Shown here in pieces: positions 10,880 to 21,900 of a stretch of 64,000 nt of DNA. The stretch spans positions 68,354,501 through 68,418,500 of the forward strand of contig NC_080588.1 in NCBI RefSeq assembly GCF_029962835.1, written 5' to 3'. How positions within the stretch are numbered: position 1 is the first letter of the stretch; each line of letters opens with the position of its first letter. Under the pieces are notes generated by a model that made no database searches, was not told the origin of the DNA, and saw nothing but the letters and a program-made list of their open reading frames with translations. The position numbers and the translations under genes were made by a program. This DNA comes from Magnolia sinica (taxonomy: Eukaryota > Streptophyta > Magnoliopsida > Magnoliales > Magnoliaceae).

Positions 10880-11290
10880 TTGAAACCAGTGAAGTGGTTC
10901 ACCACTCTATTAATTGGTATCATGAATATGACCGAGGAAGATGAGCTCTTCCACTTCATGCATTGGCCTTTTGCATGGATGAGCAATAGTTGCAATGGAA
11001 TGGCATGTGAGACTTGGCATCATGTTAGCCAAGAGGCTTGTGGAGAAAGGCTAGAACAAGGCCAATAATGCTTTGAAGTTGAAGCACACCAATCACTGCA
11101 ATAGTAGTGATGGTTAGGGAGATGTGAAAATCCAGCAATATTGGGAAGGGCTTCAAAAGGTAGCAAGATGACAAGGGTTCATTAGGATTTGGGAGGGGAA
11201 CTTGAGTTACTTCATGTGTAGTGATGATCATCGGGCAAGGGAATACCCACAAAGGCAGATTCTGAACTCAGTACAGGACATTGGGCAATT
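10880..11290 (+). pseudogene. Decayed Gypsy-type gag fragment with zinc-knuckle remnant
   Basis: Plus-strand frames interrupted by stops and a shift give first a MTEEDELFHFM segment followed in another frame by GLLHGW, resembling the SEEDKLFNFM-GLQ-WA segment common in plant Ty3/Gypsy Gag. Later, near 11205-11275, CSDDHRAREYPQRQILNSV resembles the CCHC knuckle CxxCxxxHRARDCPKR-x-LNA, with key Cys residues replaced. No protease, RT, integrase or LTR is visible nearby. From family knowledge Gag packages element RNA; here it is dead. It could instead be a coincidence of two short matches, but their order and spacing fit. Confidence 0.5.
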
Positions 11291-11309
11291 TGGTGCATGG
11301 TATTAGGTG

Positions 11310-11775
11310 GGATGGAATTGCATTTAGCCTTGTACAAATTCCATCTTGTGTTTGATAATAACAAAAAGGATTTGATTAATTATGGTATCATATGTTCCAA
11401 TACCAATAGTGGATATTATAGGATTTTTGGTGGATTTTGAAATATACTATAGCAATGAGTCTATGTTAATGCTCATGTTTTATCCACGCCATCCACTCGT
11501 ATATACCCTTTACACATGACATTCAAGCTGCATATGAGCATAGGTTATGACATCAGTTGTGAAATGTAGTCTGTTGATTCGAATTATATGATACGACGAA
11601 GCATATACTTTACATGATACAATATATTTTTCAAAGGTTTGATCCCAAAACATGGGATTTGGAGGGTGAAAATACCATGGAATCATTGTGCAATAAATGG
11701 TGTTAATTCCATCTAATACAATTCCATACCATTTAATATTGTTGTCCAAACAAGCATGTGTAGACAAGGATGTGG
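11310..11775. mobile_element. AT-rich MITE of the GGAATTGCATTT family
   Basis: Left GGGATGGAATTGCATTTAG is mirrored by right TAATACAATTCCATACCATT before a CCAAACA end. Internal ATCCACGCCATCCACTCGTA, TTTACACATGACATTC and AATACCATGGAATCA recur in a second copy at 34790-35195. Confidence 0.55.
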
Positions 11776-12455
11776 GCAAATCCGATATTAAATGCAATTA
11801 AGAAATAAGGGGCGAAAGAGGCCAAGCAATTCAAGAGAGAGCTGATATAAGTGGACACAAATCAAATGAAAAGTGTCAGTGAATAACTCCCATGAGATAG
11901 ATGAATACAACCAACTCAAAATCAAACCCACAAAAGATATGGTTGAGGATGTCACATCAGTGGGGCAAGTAGCAAGGTGAGTCTATCCGTTGCCTCATTA
12001 GACGGCTTCCAAGCATTTTAGACTTGATTTCCAAATAACGAATAAGGTGGTTCCAATGCTATTCCTCGGGACGTTTTGCATCTTGGATGAGTGACTTCCA
12101 AGCATGGTCTAGGTAATGCATGTGAAGGAGGCAAGGGGTGAGAAGATCTCAACCTTGCAGCTAACTAAGGCCCTTGCAAACCACATTTGAAACAGTATAA
12201 GAAGAGGAAATGAGAGAATGGTGTTGGATATAAGCATGCGGAGCCATTTGTTGGGAAAAATTAGTGGGTGAGTCCCATGCAATTTTCCCTCAAAATATCT
12301 TTGGGTGGATATACTTTTTTTTCTTTTTCTTTTTTTCACTCTCTCAAAGTTCAAATTTATACTTAAATTCAAACCAGGGATAGTATATATGGAAGAAAAT
12401 TCGGATGTGATGGAAATAAATCTTGTTGTATCCAAACTTTCCCTAAACCTATTAA
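11776..12455. other. Intergenic stretch without recognisable feature
   Basis: No convincing exon, TIR pair or repeat was seen. A T-rich tract at 12316-12340 generates spurious frames. Confidence 0.35.
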
Positions 12456-12459
12456 GTTT

Positions 12460-13565
12460 AGTAATGCATACCACATGTCCAGTTTAAGAGTGCCAGCGTA
12501 CCAGTCGTTCGCCAATGGCTACCTTTTTTAAATGCTTTTATCCGTCGTCCCGTCTCCATGGAATGTTTGATTTTGCATGGTTTGCCCGCTGGCAAGATAG
12601 TGGACAGGTGATGCACTTGATCCGCGATCCAAATTGTTGTTTGGTTGAGCAGTAAAAGTGGTTAAACTTTAACAGCATGAGGGTCTTAAGAGTACTCTTG
12701 AGTGGGTCCCATAATTTATACAATTTAATTCGAGCATCTATAGTGGTCCCACAATTTAAAAAGTTAGATTTAAGTAAATGCATACCAAGTGTCCAATTTA
12801 AGAGTGCCAGCCTATCAGCTATTGGCCAATGACTACCCGTTTTAAATGCTTTTATCTGTCCTTTTATCTCCATGGAGTGGTTGATTCCATACTGTTGTTA
12901 GACAAGTGACACAATTGACTGGTGATACAAACCATTGTCTGGTTGAGCAGTAGAATGTAGCTAAACTTTAATAGCATGAGGGTCTTCGAGTACATATTGA
13001 GTGGGTCCCACAATTTAAACAATTTAATTCGAGTATCTGTAGAGGGTCCCACAATTTAGACTACTCAAATTAAATGCACACCTAGTGTCCAATTTAAGAG
13101 TGCTCCTGTACTAGCCATCGGCCAATGACTTTCCTTTTTAAAATGCTTTTATCCACCCTTCTTACTCCATGGAGTGATTGATTCTATACTGTTGTTGGAC
13201 AAGTGCCGCACATGACTAGTGATCCAAACTGTTGTCTGGTTGAGCAGTAGGATGTAGTTAAACTTTAATAGCATGAGGGTCTTAGAGAACATATCAAGTG
13301 GGTCCCACAATTTAAATAATTTAATTTGAATATCCATAGTGGGTCCCACAGTTTAGACTGTTTAATTTAAGTGCACATGTGTACTAGCCATCGGCCAATG
13401 ACTTTCCTTTTTTAAATGCTTTTATCCATCCTTCTTACTCCATGGAGTGTTTGATTCCATACGGTTGGTAGACAAGTGACGCAGATGATCGATTATCCAA
13501 ACCATTGTCTGGTTGAGCCGTAAAAAGGTTGTTAAACTTTAACGGTCTTGTACCAAAGTAGCTTT
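12460..13565. repeat. Tandem array of about 300-bp units, 3.7 copies
   Basis: The block GCCAATG(A/G)CT recurs at about 12511, 12825, 13121 and 13394, so the spacing is 314, 296 and 273 bp. Each unit contains TTTTAAATGCTTTTATC, CTCCATGGAGTG, TTGTCTGGTTGAGCAGTA, AACTTTAATAGCATGAGGGT and a doubled GGGTCCCACAATTTA. Units 2 and 3 are closest to each other. The last unit is truncated after the AAACTTTAACGG block. The translated frames in it are repeat artefacts. Confidence 0.85.
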
Positions 13566-13569
13566 GATA

Positions 13570-14410
13570 TCTCTAGTTGTCCTCTTTGGCAAAATCTAGT
13601 TAAAGTTTCAATGTTTATTACTTATTTGAGATGATTTTATATAATTTTTCTAAAATCAAAGGATGATTGATTACGTGATTTTTTTTGAGTAGGCAGCGTC
13701 TTTAGTTGAATCTTTAAGATGTGTGATTTGTTGTGGGGTCCACAATGAGTCCTGACTTTCTCCCATAGTTCTATAGGAAATTTCCAAAATGCCTCTTTGA
13801 TTCTAGAACAATATTTGAATCTTCTCTTCAAAATTTGAAAGATGAAATGTTCTAAAAGGACTCAAGCCCCCTTTTAATTGCAATGACATTGTAACTTTTA
13901 TTTCGAAAGTAAAACTATCACTTTAACATTTAGAATTTATTTTGAATGGGATATTTTTATAACAGATTTTTCTTTATTATTAATATTATTTTTTTAAAAA
14001 TTGTCATCTCGTCATTTACTTTTCTTTGATCTTGATTGGACAATGTACTTTTTCATGTGCCGTTTTTAAATCACATGAGATGATCTTGAATTGCATGGAG
14101 TCATCCATTACTAATATAAAAAAATGTTCATTGCATTGAAAATGAGTCTTTGGATCTCATAAATTTTATAAGTCTTTTTTTTTTTTCATTTTATTTGTTT
14201 AGATTCTTGAAAAAATGTCTTAAAAGCCTATAGAGATGGAGATTAGAGATGAAGATAGAGAAGAAAGACCAACTTCTTGAAGAGCCTTGCTAGAAAGAAG
14301 CTACCCTTTACTCTGGTGGACCGCAGGATTTTGGGCTAAGGTAAAATCTACCTTGTGGGCCACCAAGCAATGACACATTCGGGCATGTGTATAACTGGAC
14401 ACGTGTGTCT
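13570..14410. other. AT-rich intergenic DNA, no feature seen
   Basis: Poly-T and poly-A tracts with no splice-bounded frame and no paired ends were found. Confidence 0.35.
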
Positions 14411-14416
14411 AATGAA

Positions 14417-15015
14417 TAGAGCTGGGCATCGAGTTGAGTCGGATTGAGTTAAGGTTGACCGACTCGATTCGGTTTTGAAATATACCTGACCTGAATTCAA
14501 CCCGACTTAGTACTGAGTCTAGTATGTTTGACCTAATTCGAGTCCGATATGCCCCGGACTAATTTGGATCGAGGCCAAATTGGTCAAAAGTACTGAGTCG
14601 AGTTGAGTTGGTACCGAGTTAGATTGAGAGATAAGGGAGGAAGGGAGGCAGTGGAGACAAGAGAGAAATGAGGAGGAGAAGGAGGGTGGTGATGGTGGTG
14701 GGTGGCTGCCAGACTTGGAAGAGGAGGAGGATGAGGGAGGGAGCGAGGAAGAGGGAGATAGAGAAAGTTTGGGTTTGGATCGGAGTTGGGTATGACGAGT
14801 AGAATTAGATATACTTAGAAACTAGCGAATGTGTGTGTACACACACCTAAATCCAAGTTGAGTTAGGTTTAACTCAGACTTGACTCGATTTAAGTTCAGA
14901 TTAGGCGAAGCCTACTCGGTTTGGATCGACTCACTGTTTGAATCGACTCACTCATTTAGTTCGACTTGGGTCGGTTCCAAACAAGTCGGTCTAAGTGGTC
15001 TCGTGCCCAGCTCTA
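14417..15015. mobile_element. hAT-like non-autonomous element, GA-rich interior
   Basis: Termini TAGAGCTGGGCATCGAG and CTCGTGCCCAGCTCTA form an inverted repeat. The flanking octamers CTAATGAA and CTCAAGAA agree at 6 of 8 positions, as expected for an aged hAT target duplication. Subterminal GAGTCGGATTGAGTT and ACTCGATT blocks match the other hAT-like copies in this window. The middle (about 14630-14770) is purine-rich GGAGGAAGAGG sequence unrelated to the interiors of the other copies. It ends 674 bp before the PAS2 start codon. Confidence 0.65.
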
Positions 15016-15114
15016 CTCAAGAATATACTGCTGATCTAATCGGTCCCACGCTTGAGGAAAATTTTGATACCATGATAAAGTATGATGGATGATGCACAAT
15101 CACCCAGAAATTAC

Positions 15115-15450
15115 TTACCAAAATGCAATTAATAATCTTTAAAATGTCCAAAATATCGTTCCAGTTTACAGATACCATGAAATAAAAATTATAGTTTTTT
15201 GATCGATTATCAGATTGATGGACATTTATTGAACGGTTCAAATAAAAATATCCAACGGTCCAATTTACACGAACAAGTGTCCACGAATCAGAGGTTAGGA
15301 TTGCTCCACCAATCTGATTTTGGAACTGTTAATTAGAGACAGTAGGAACCCCAATCAAGTCCGTTTAATCGAGTTAGGAAATGCCAGGCGTAAACTTTTT
15401 GAGTGCCTGCTTATCAAGCGTCATACGCTGCCGGAGTATCAAATAACTCA
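15115..15450. repeat. Dispersed 330-bp repeat in the PAS2 upstream region
   Basis: Homologous in order to 5740-6075: GTCCAAAATAT, GGACATTTATTGAACGGTT, AAAATATCCAACGGTCCAAT, AACAAGTGTCCACGAATCAG, TATCAAGCGTCATACG and GAGTATCAAATAACTC. The last block recurs alone near 56265-56320. It ends about 240 bp before the PAS2 ATG and so may overlap its promoter. Confidence 0.65.
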
Positions 15451-15464
15451 CTGTATGGTCCTCC

Positions 15465-15688
15465 TATATATTGTAATGGAGGCCGTTGAGTGCAGAAGAG
15501 GAACATTTACGGAAGCATGGGTTGTTTATCTGCTCTCACCTAGAATACTCAATGCAATTTCTTCTCACTTCATCAATCATTTTCAACCGTCCATCTCAAC
15601 CCCCTCCTTTATTTCTCTCTCATTCCTCTCCCATTCTATAAAATTCAAGCCTTGCAATAATCTCGCAAGTCTCCCATCAGCAGCAGCA
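15465..15688 (+). promoter_or_regulatory. PAS2 core promoter and 5' UTR candidates
   Basis: Two TATA-like sites precede the gene: TATATA at 15465-15470 and TATAAAA at 15637-15643. Between them (about 15595-15633) is a pyrimidine tract of the plant Y-patch type. The upstream site allows a conventional leader of about 190 nt. The downstream one would leave only about 20 nt before the ATG. The choice needs transcript data. Confidence 0.4.
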
Positions 15689-18600
15689 ATGGCCGGATTC
15701 TTATCGACTCTCAGGCGTCTTTACCTCTCAATCTACAACTGGACCGTCTTCTACGGCTGGTAATTTCCCTCTCCACTCTCTCTGTGTGGCTACTTACTAC
15801 TGGAAGAATCCTAGCCGTCAAAGTAGTGGGATTCAGTGTAGATGGATTATGACCTAAAAAATCAAGCTGAAGTGTGGTGTTTACTGCCCGATTGGGGGAG
15901 ATCTAATGGACGGTGCAGATTTTCAACAAACGAATGTCAATTAATCGGAGGCGTGGATTCTGTGACCAGTTTGATTTTGGGGAAATGACCAATCTGTACT
16001 GGATTCCACTATTTTGGGCGGTTCAGATTTGAGGACATGACCAGTTTAGATGGATTACCACCCAAAATCAAGCTAAGTTGTGGTGTTAAATGGCCGATTG
16101 GGGGAGATCTAATGGACGGTTCAAATTCAACAAACGAACGTCCCTTAATTGGAGGCGTGGATTCTCTGATCAGTTTGATTTTGGACACATGAACAATCTA
16201 TACTCGGTCCCACTATTTGGTGGTTTAGATTTGATTATAAAGGGTGGCATGCTGTGGTTTTTGTTTTTTTCCTTCCATATTTTGATCATTTTAGTTTTGA
16301 TGTTGGATTTGAATTTTGGTTGCTGCTGTTGCAGGTTGCAGGTTTTGTATCTTGCTTTGAAAACTTTGAATGAATCGGGGCATGAGAAAGTGTATGATGC
16401 GGTTGAAAAGCCTCTGCAGCTTGCGCAGACAGCAGCGGTCATGGAGGTATGTCTTCGGAGGATGGTGGAATTTCCTTTCACTTATTGAATTTTCTTTTCT
16501 TGGAGCCACTATTTACAGAATTACACTGACCATGATTGATTTGCATACACCCATCTCCCCCTTTTGGAATCAAATCAAGAAGCAGTTCAATGCCTGTACT
16601 TGTGTGGGGGCATGCGGGCAGTCCAATGGCTTGATCTGGACTGTCCTTTATGTCCAGACCATGTTTCATTGGTCACCATGCAAAATTTACACTATTGGAC
16701 GATTCTAACAGTCCAATCAGCAGTGTGCGAAATGGATGGTCAAAATTATTTATGGGAGAATAGTTCCAATCAACAATTCTAGTCATTCATTTGGTGCGGT
16801 TCATCATGGATTGTGTATGGCCCCAAAAGATTGCTTTGATCAGAAAATCCTAAAGAATTTGAATGGTTGAAGATGGCCTACCTTTGGATGGATAGAATCA
16901 TCTGATCAGTATGATTTTTGCATTGTGGCCTATGAAGCATAGGCTGGACCTGATGGATGTGGATGCTCAAGATAAACCATTTGGACTGTTCGTGCATCCC
17001 CATGCAACTAGGAGCACTGGACAATTCCTTGTTTCAATTCCCAAAATGCATTATAAGTGTATGCAAGTGTAGATTCAATCATCTTCCTCTTCTTTTTCTC
17101 ATGTAATTTAGAAGATGTTCGATATATTTCATGCTCTGTACTTATTCTTTGTTTTTCTTGTTCGCAGATTCTTCACGGTCTTGTAGGTATGGAATTTCCC
17201 CCCTTAAGGATTATTCCAGATAATTTCTGATTCTAAATTATAGTAAGAATTTATGAGTAAAAGAGAGATGTACAGGTGGTGATGCAAACCCAAAAGGGAA
17301 AGGAAATAAATCAATAAGAAAAAATAGAGATTGTGGGCAAGATCCAACAATCCTCTAGCCGGATGCTAGAGTTCACAAATGCAAGACTGTGAGCAAGCTC
17401 AGTAGTCTTCTAGTCTAGAACTAGAGATCACTTTCCCTCCCTTCAACAGCCACCGTAGAGAAAAGAAGAAAATTTCATAAAGAGAACATTGATCAAGTTG
17501 TGTTATTTCATAGGACATAGGTCCTATTTATAATCAACTTTACAATCTGTAATAAAAGATATAAAATCTAAAAATCTATGAAATAGGAAAGCACCTAAGT
17601 AACAAGCATTCTATAATTAGGAAAATGCCTACAATAAGAAGATACTTGGATAAGAAAATATTTAAAATTATTTCCTGCCTAAAAATAAGGATATGAAAGA
17701 AAGAGCAAATCTCCTAATTTAGAGATTTGAAAAAAATGGAAAGTGATGATGGCTAAAAAAGGAAGGTGGTTCTTTTCTTGTACACACGCGTGGAGCGTGC
17801 TTGTGTGAGATGCGGGCATTTTCTTCAAATCTTGATCAATCGCCACGTGTGGCCATTTTGTTGCATTAGGTGTGCACACCTTTCAGTAATCCACCATCAT
17901 CTGGTGGGACCACCATGAATGGATGACCAAGTCACATCCCTCAATCAATCCTAGCCATTCAGTCAGCGGGCTTCTTTCCATTGCATATCCACTAGGTATA
18001 TTCTTTCCTTCTGACTGTGCATTCGCTGTAAAAAAAAGGATGGCTAGGATTGTTTGGTGGGAACAGTTTGTCTTGTATTGCCTATTAACAGAGGGGAATC
18101 ACCAGATGAGCTGTCTGGGTCGCTTATAGGTGGGACCCATACTAAATGCTGGCCTGAATGAAAATTCCAGTAGTTTCAGGCCATGTGAATCATAGTTTCT
18201 TTTAAAGGAGCTGATATTTGTGCAGCACTGATTTTTTTCCTTCTTCTCATTTTCTCTGTTTTGGTCTTGAGAAGGTCTGGTAAGATCTCCGGTATCTGCT
18301 ACACTACCGCAGATCAGTTCGAGGTTGTTTGTAACGTGGGGTATTTTGTGGAGTTTCCCTGAGGTAATGGTGCTACATTCAATAAACATTTATTATTACT
18401 ACTTAAAGTAAAGAATTGTACTAACAAAATGACATTTCATCTGTAGACTCGAACACACTTGCTTGTTAGCTCTCTGGTTATCAGCTGGTCTATCACAGAG
18501 GTGCGGGTTCTTACATGATTATGAAATGAATTCATCGCATCTCCTGAAATTTTTTCGATTAGGAGGTTACTCTTGTTGGCTAATTTGGTGTTGCATTGTT

Positions 18601-18909
18601 AATTCCTGTGTCTACGGTGGTGAGTAGTTCTTAGTTAATGGGCAATTTGATTTTCAGTTTCTGACAATTTACTTACCACTTCTTTAATGTTAAAAAGGTT
18701 GAATTTGTTAGTTCCAATGAATTGATACTTCCTCAAATTTATTTTGAACATTAGCATTTATTGTAGGAGAAAATTTACCTATTCCGAGGGTGCACTGCCC
18801 CAAATGGGTCATTTTTAGAGTTGTCCCATCTCATTGATTTCACAATCATATAGCTGACCTAGAATTGGATGGTAGAAAGAACTAGGGGATGTGGCATGTG
18901 CAACGCATG

Positions 18910-18972
<63 letters not shown>

Positions 18973-21900
18973 GGAGGGAAAGGGCGAGGATAGGTGCGTA
19001 CACACATAGGGTGAGAAAGAGAGAAGAGTTGAACAGTGGACGGCCCATCTTGACTGTTTCCAACTGTGGCCCATCTGTGTTTGTGGTCTCCCTATTTTTT
19101 GAGTTGACATTCTAGCTTGAGCCAGCGCGCTAGATGTACAGAGTGGATGTAAACAGAGTCACCATGATGGCACCGTGGAGTCTATGTTGCATAGGTTCCC
19201 TAAGATCGTCTTCCGTGTAGGTTACATGCAAAAGGAGGAGAATGGGTGTGGGATCATGGTATTTCATAGCTGTAATGGTGACCGCAATGGCCACCACCAT
19301 TGCTGTTACAATAGGGGGCCGTAATAGCTGTTATGTCTTTTTTTTTTTTTTTTAAATTTAAATTTATTTATTTTTTATAACCCTGTATCAGCCCTGTAAC
19401 AGACCGTTATGGGGCCGTTACCCCCATTACAGGTCTGTCATGGGCCTTTTTTTCCATAATGGCCATTATGACCCCGCCACGTGTAACGGTGGTCACCGTT
19501 ACTGTTACGTATACGTAACGGCCATTATGTAACCGTTTTTACATACCTTGGTGGGCTACTTGCATGAAGAAGAGAGAAATGATAAAAATGACCAATGCAC
19601 TTTTCTCTAACTAATTACAGGGGTAAAATTGTCCAAACACTTCTTGAATCAAAAGCTGCTCAAAAGCTTTTTGAGGGTGATATTTGAACCATATGATTGA
19701 CAACAACCACATTTTTCAGTTCCCAAAATACCCTACCTTCATTTGAAATCTCTTACCATATCCTTTGAATATCCAAAGTTTCCGTCGATACGAAGACCAA
19801 TCGTGGGGGCCAAAATGTCCAAAAGCTCCTTGTTGTCAATATTAAACAGGATGCATGCAGAAATGGTGAAGCTGAGTTTAGGAGTGTATTTGATTGGTTA
19901 ATTCTTGGTGCTTTTGAATGGGTCTCAGAAAGGATTCTTTAAGGTGTCAAGCGGTCTTTGACAGGGGGACCTGATCTCTCCCTTCCTCTTTGTGGTGGCT
20001 GCGGAAGCATTGGGCAAGACGTTGGATAAAGGGTTAGTGGCGGGGCTCATGAGTGGATTCAAAGTGGACAGAGGACGATCAAATATCTCACTGGCAGTTA
20101 GCCAATGACACCATTCTCTTTTGTGACATGACAGTGTCCGAGGTGGACAATTTGAGAAAAATAATTAGATGCTTGGAGGTGTTGTAAAGATTGAAGGTGA
20201 ATATCTCCAAAAGCGAGTTGTTGGGGGTTGGTCTGTCTGAGGAGTTGGAGAATTTCGAGGAAATTTTTGGCTATTGAGTGGGTTTCTCTCCTACTATGTA
20301 TCTTGGCTTATACATTGGTAAACTGCCAAAATGCTTCTAGGACAAGGTTATCGAAAGGGTAAAGAGGAACCTTTCACGGGGGAAATGCTAACACCTTTCT
20401 TTAGTTGGGAGGTTGACTTTAAGGAGGCATTGTTAAACTTGCCGCTTTACTGCATGTCTCTCTTCAGGTGTCCGAGGTTTCTTTTGGATAGGTTGGAGAG
20501 GTTGAGACGTGGCTTTTCGTGGTGGGGTGCAGATGTATAAGAAAATTTTCATTTGCTGAAATGGAAAGAGGTTTGCAAGCGTTAAGGAATTTGGAGGGAA
20601 TGAACTCAGCATTGTTAGGCGAATGGTTATGAAAGTTTGGCTCAGAAGAGGACCATTTATGGAGGGAGGGGATAGCTAAGAAATATGACGTTCAAGAAAA
20701 GGGGTGGTGGATGAGAGGCTCATCGTTTTATAGGGCCTTGGCGATGTGGAAAGCAATCTACAGAATGGGGACCAAGTTTAAGAAGGGCATCAGGTTTTCT
20801 TTGGGAGATGGGAAAGGGATCCGCTTTTGGAAAGATATTTGGTTAGATGAGAAGGTGCTTCATGAAGAGCTTCTGAAGTTGGCGAGGCCAGCTATGGATG
20901 CAGATATCAGTATAGATCAATGTCAGTTAACCTCAGGTGGTGGAGTGGTGTGGTTACCACCTTGCTGGAGAAACCCCGTTGGATGAGGAACTAGATGAGT
21001 TCATGCGGCTTCTTGATAGGCTTCAAAATACTCTCTGTGGCTTGGCTTGTAGGGATGCGATGGCATGGGTGCAAGAGAAGTCAGGTCAGTTCTCAGTTCG
21101 GTGTAGCTCCAAGAGGAACTTTTCTGTTGATCAGTATAGATCAATGTCAGTTAACCTCAGGTGGTGGAGTGGTGTGGTGTTGGATGAGGAAGTGGATGAG
21201 TTCATGTGGCTTCTTGAAAGGCTTCAAAATACTGTTTATGGCTTGGTTTGTAGGGATGCGATGGTATGGGCGCAAGAGAAGTCAGGCTGATTCTCAGTTT
21301 GGTCTAGCTCCAAGAAGAACAATTCTGTTGAATTTTCACGGCTCTCTGAGATCAATTGATCATAAGGTACTGACATTAGTGATAGATTCCAATTTCTCGC
21401 GTTTGGATTTTCCAGTTAACTTTGATGGAATCAGGAGGTTAATTCTAAAGTTGAGTCTTTGAAAAACTTAAACGGTTAGTTTGCCAAGAATCTAGATGTG
21501 GGAAAGCTGGCGAGAAAAGGCAGAATGCCTAAAACTGTCCCAATCCAAGTTGTTCGTCAGAATGTCAGTCTCTGAGATTGGCAATGAATGGCTCAGCATC
21601 ATAGCCTAGCTCCCTGTCTGGGTTAAGCATTTCAAATCTTTAACCCAGTCAGTTGTTTTTGCTGTTTTGCTTGATTGCTGCATTATCTATCTCGCCCCAT
21701 TGTTTTCTGGGTCCTTTTCTTTATTTGCTTTCATATCTTTTTATCCTCTTTAATGCAACCTTAAAAAAAAGAAGAAAGAAGATAGGCATCATGTTCTGTT
21801 AGTATATGCATCTTCTTCAGCAGGATCCGTGAGTGTAAACACCAAACTAGAGCTGATCAGTTGCTTGATGGAATTGATTAGCTTTCTATCTGGGTTTAAA

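Noticed and set aside
12460-13565. Regularly spaced repeats that could suggest a CRISPR-like array
   Set aside because: Units are about 300 bp, contiguous and diverged, with no short repeat/spacer alternation, and the context is a plant nucleus.
15320-15688. Longer PAS2 N-terminus by reading the open frame upstream of 15689
   Set aside because: The upstream frame lies in the dispersed repeat and pyrimidine tract. The Met at 15689 gives the conserved MAGFLS start and the usual 221-residue length.
18859-19115. Open frames rich in Ser-Leu or Arg-Glu over the GA tract
   Set aside because: They are created by a dinucleotide repeat and lie inside PAS2 intron 5.
20330-20986. Independent small genes at 20331-20540 and 20711-20986
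   Set aside because: Both are pieces of one decayed LINE ORF2 separated by stops and shifts.
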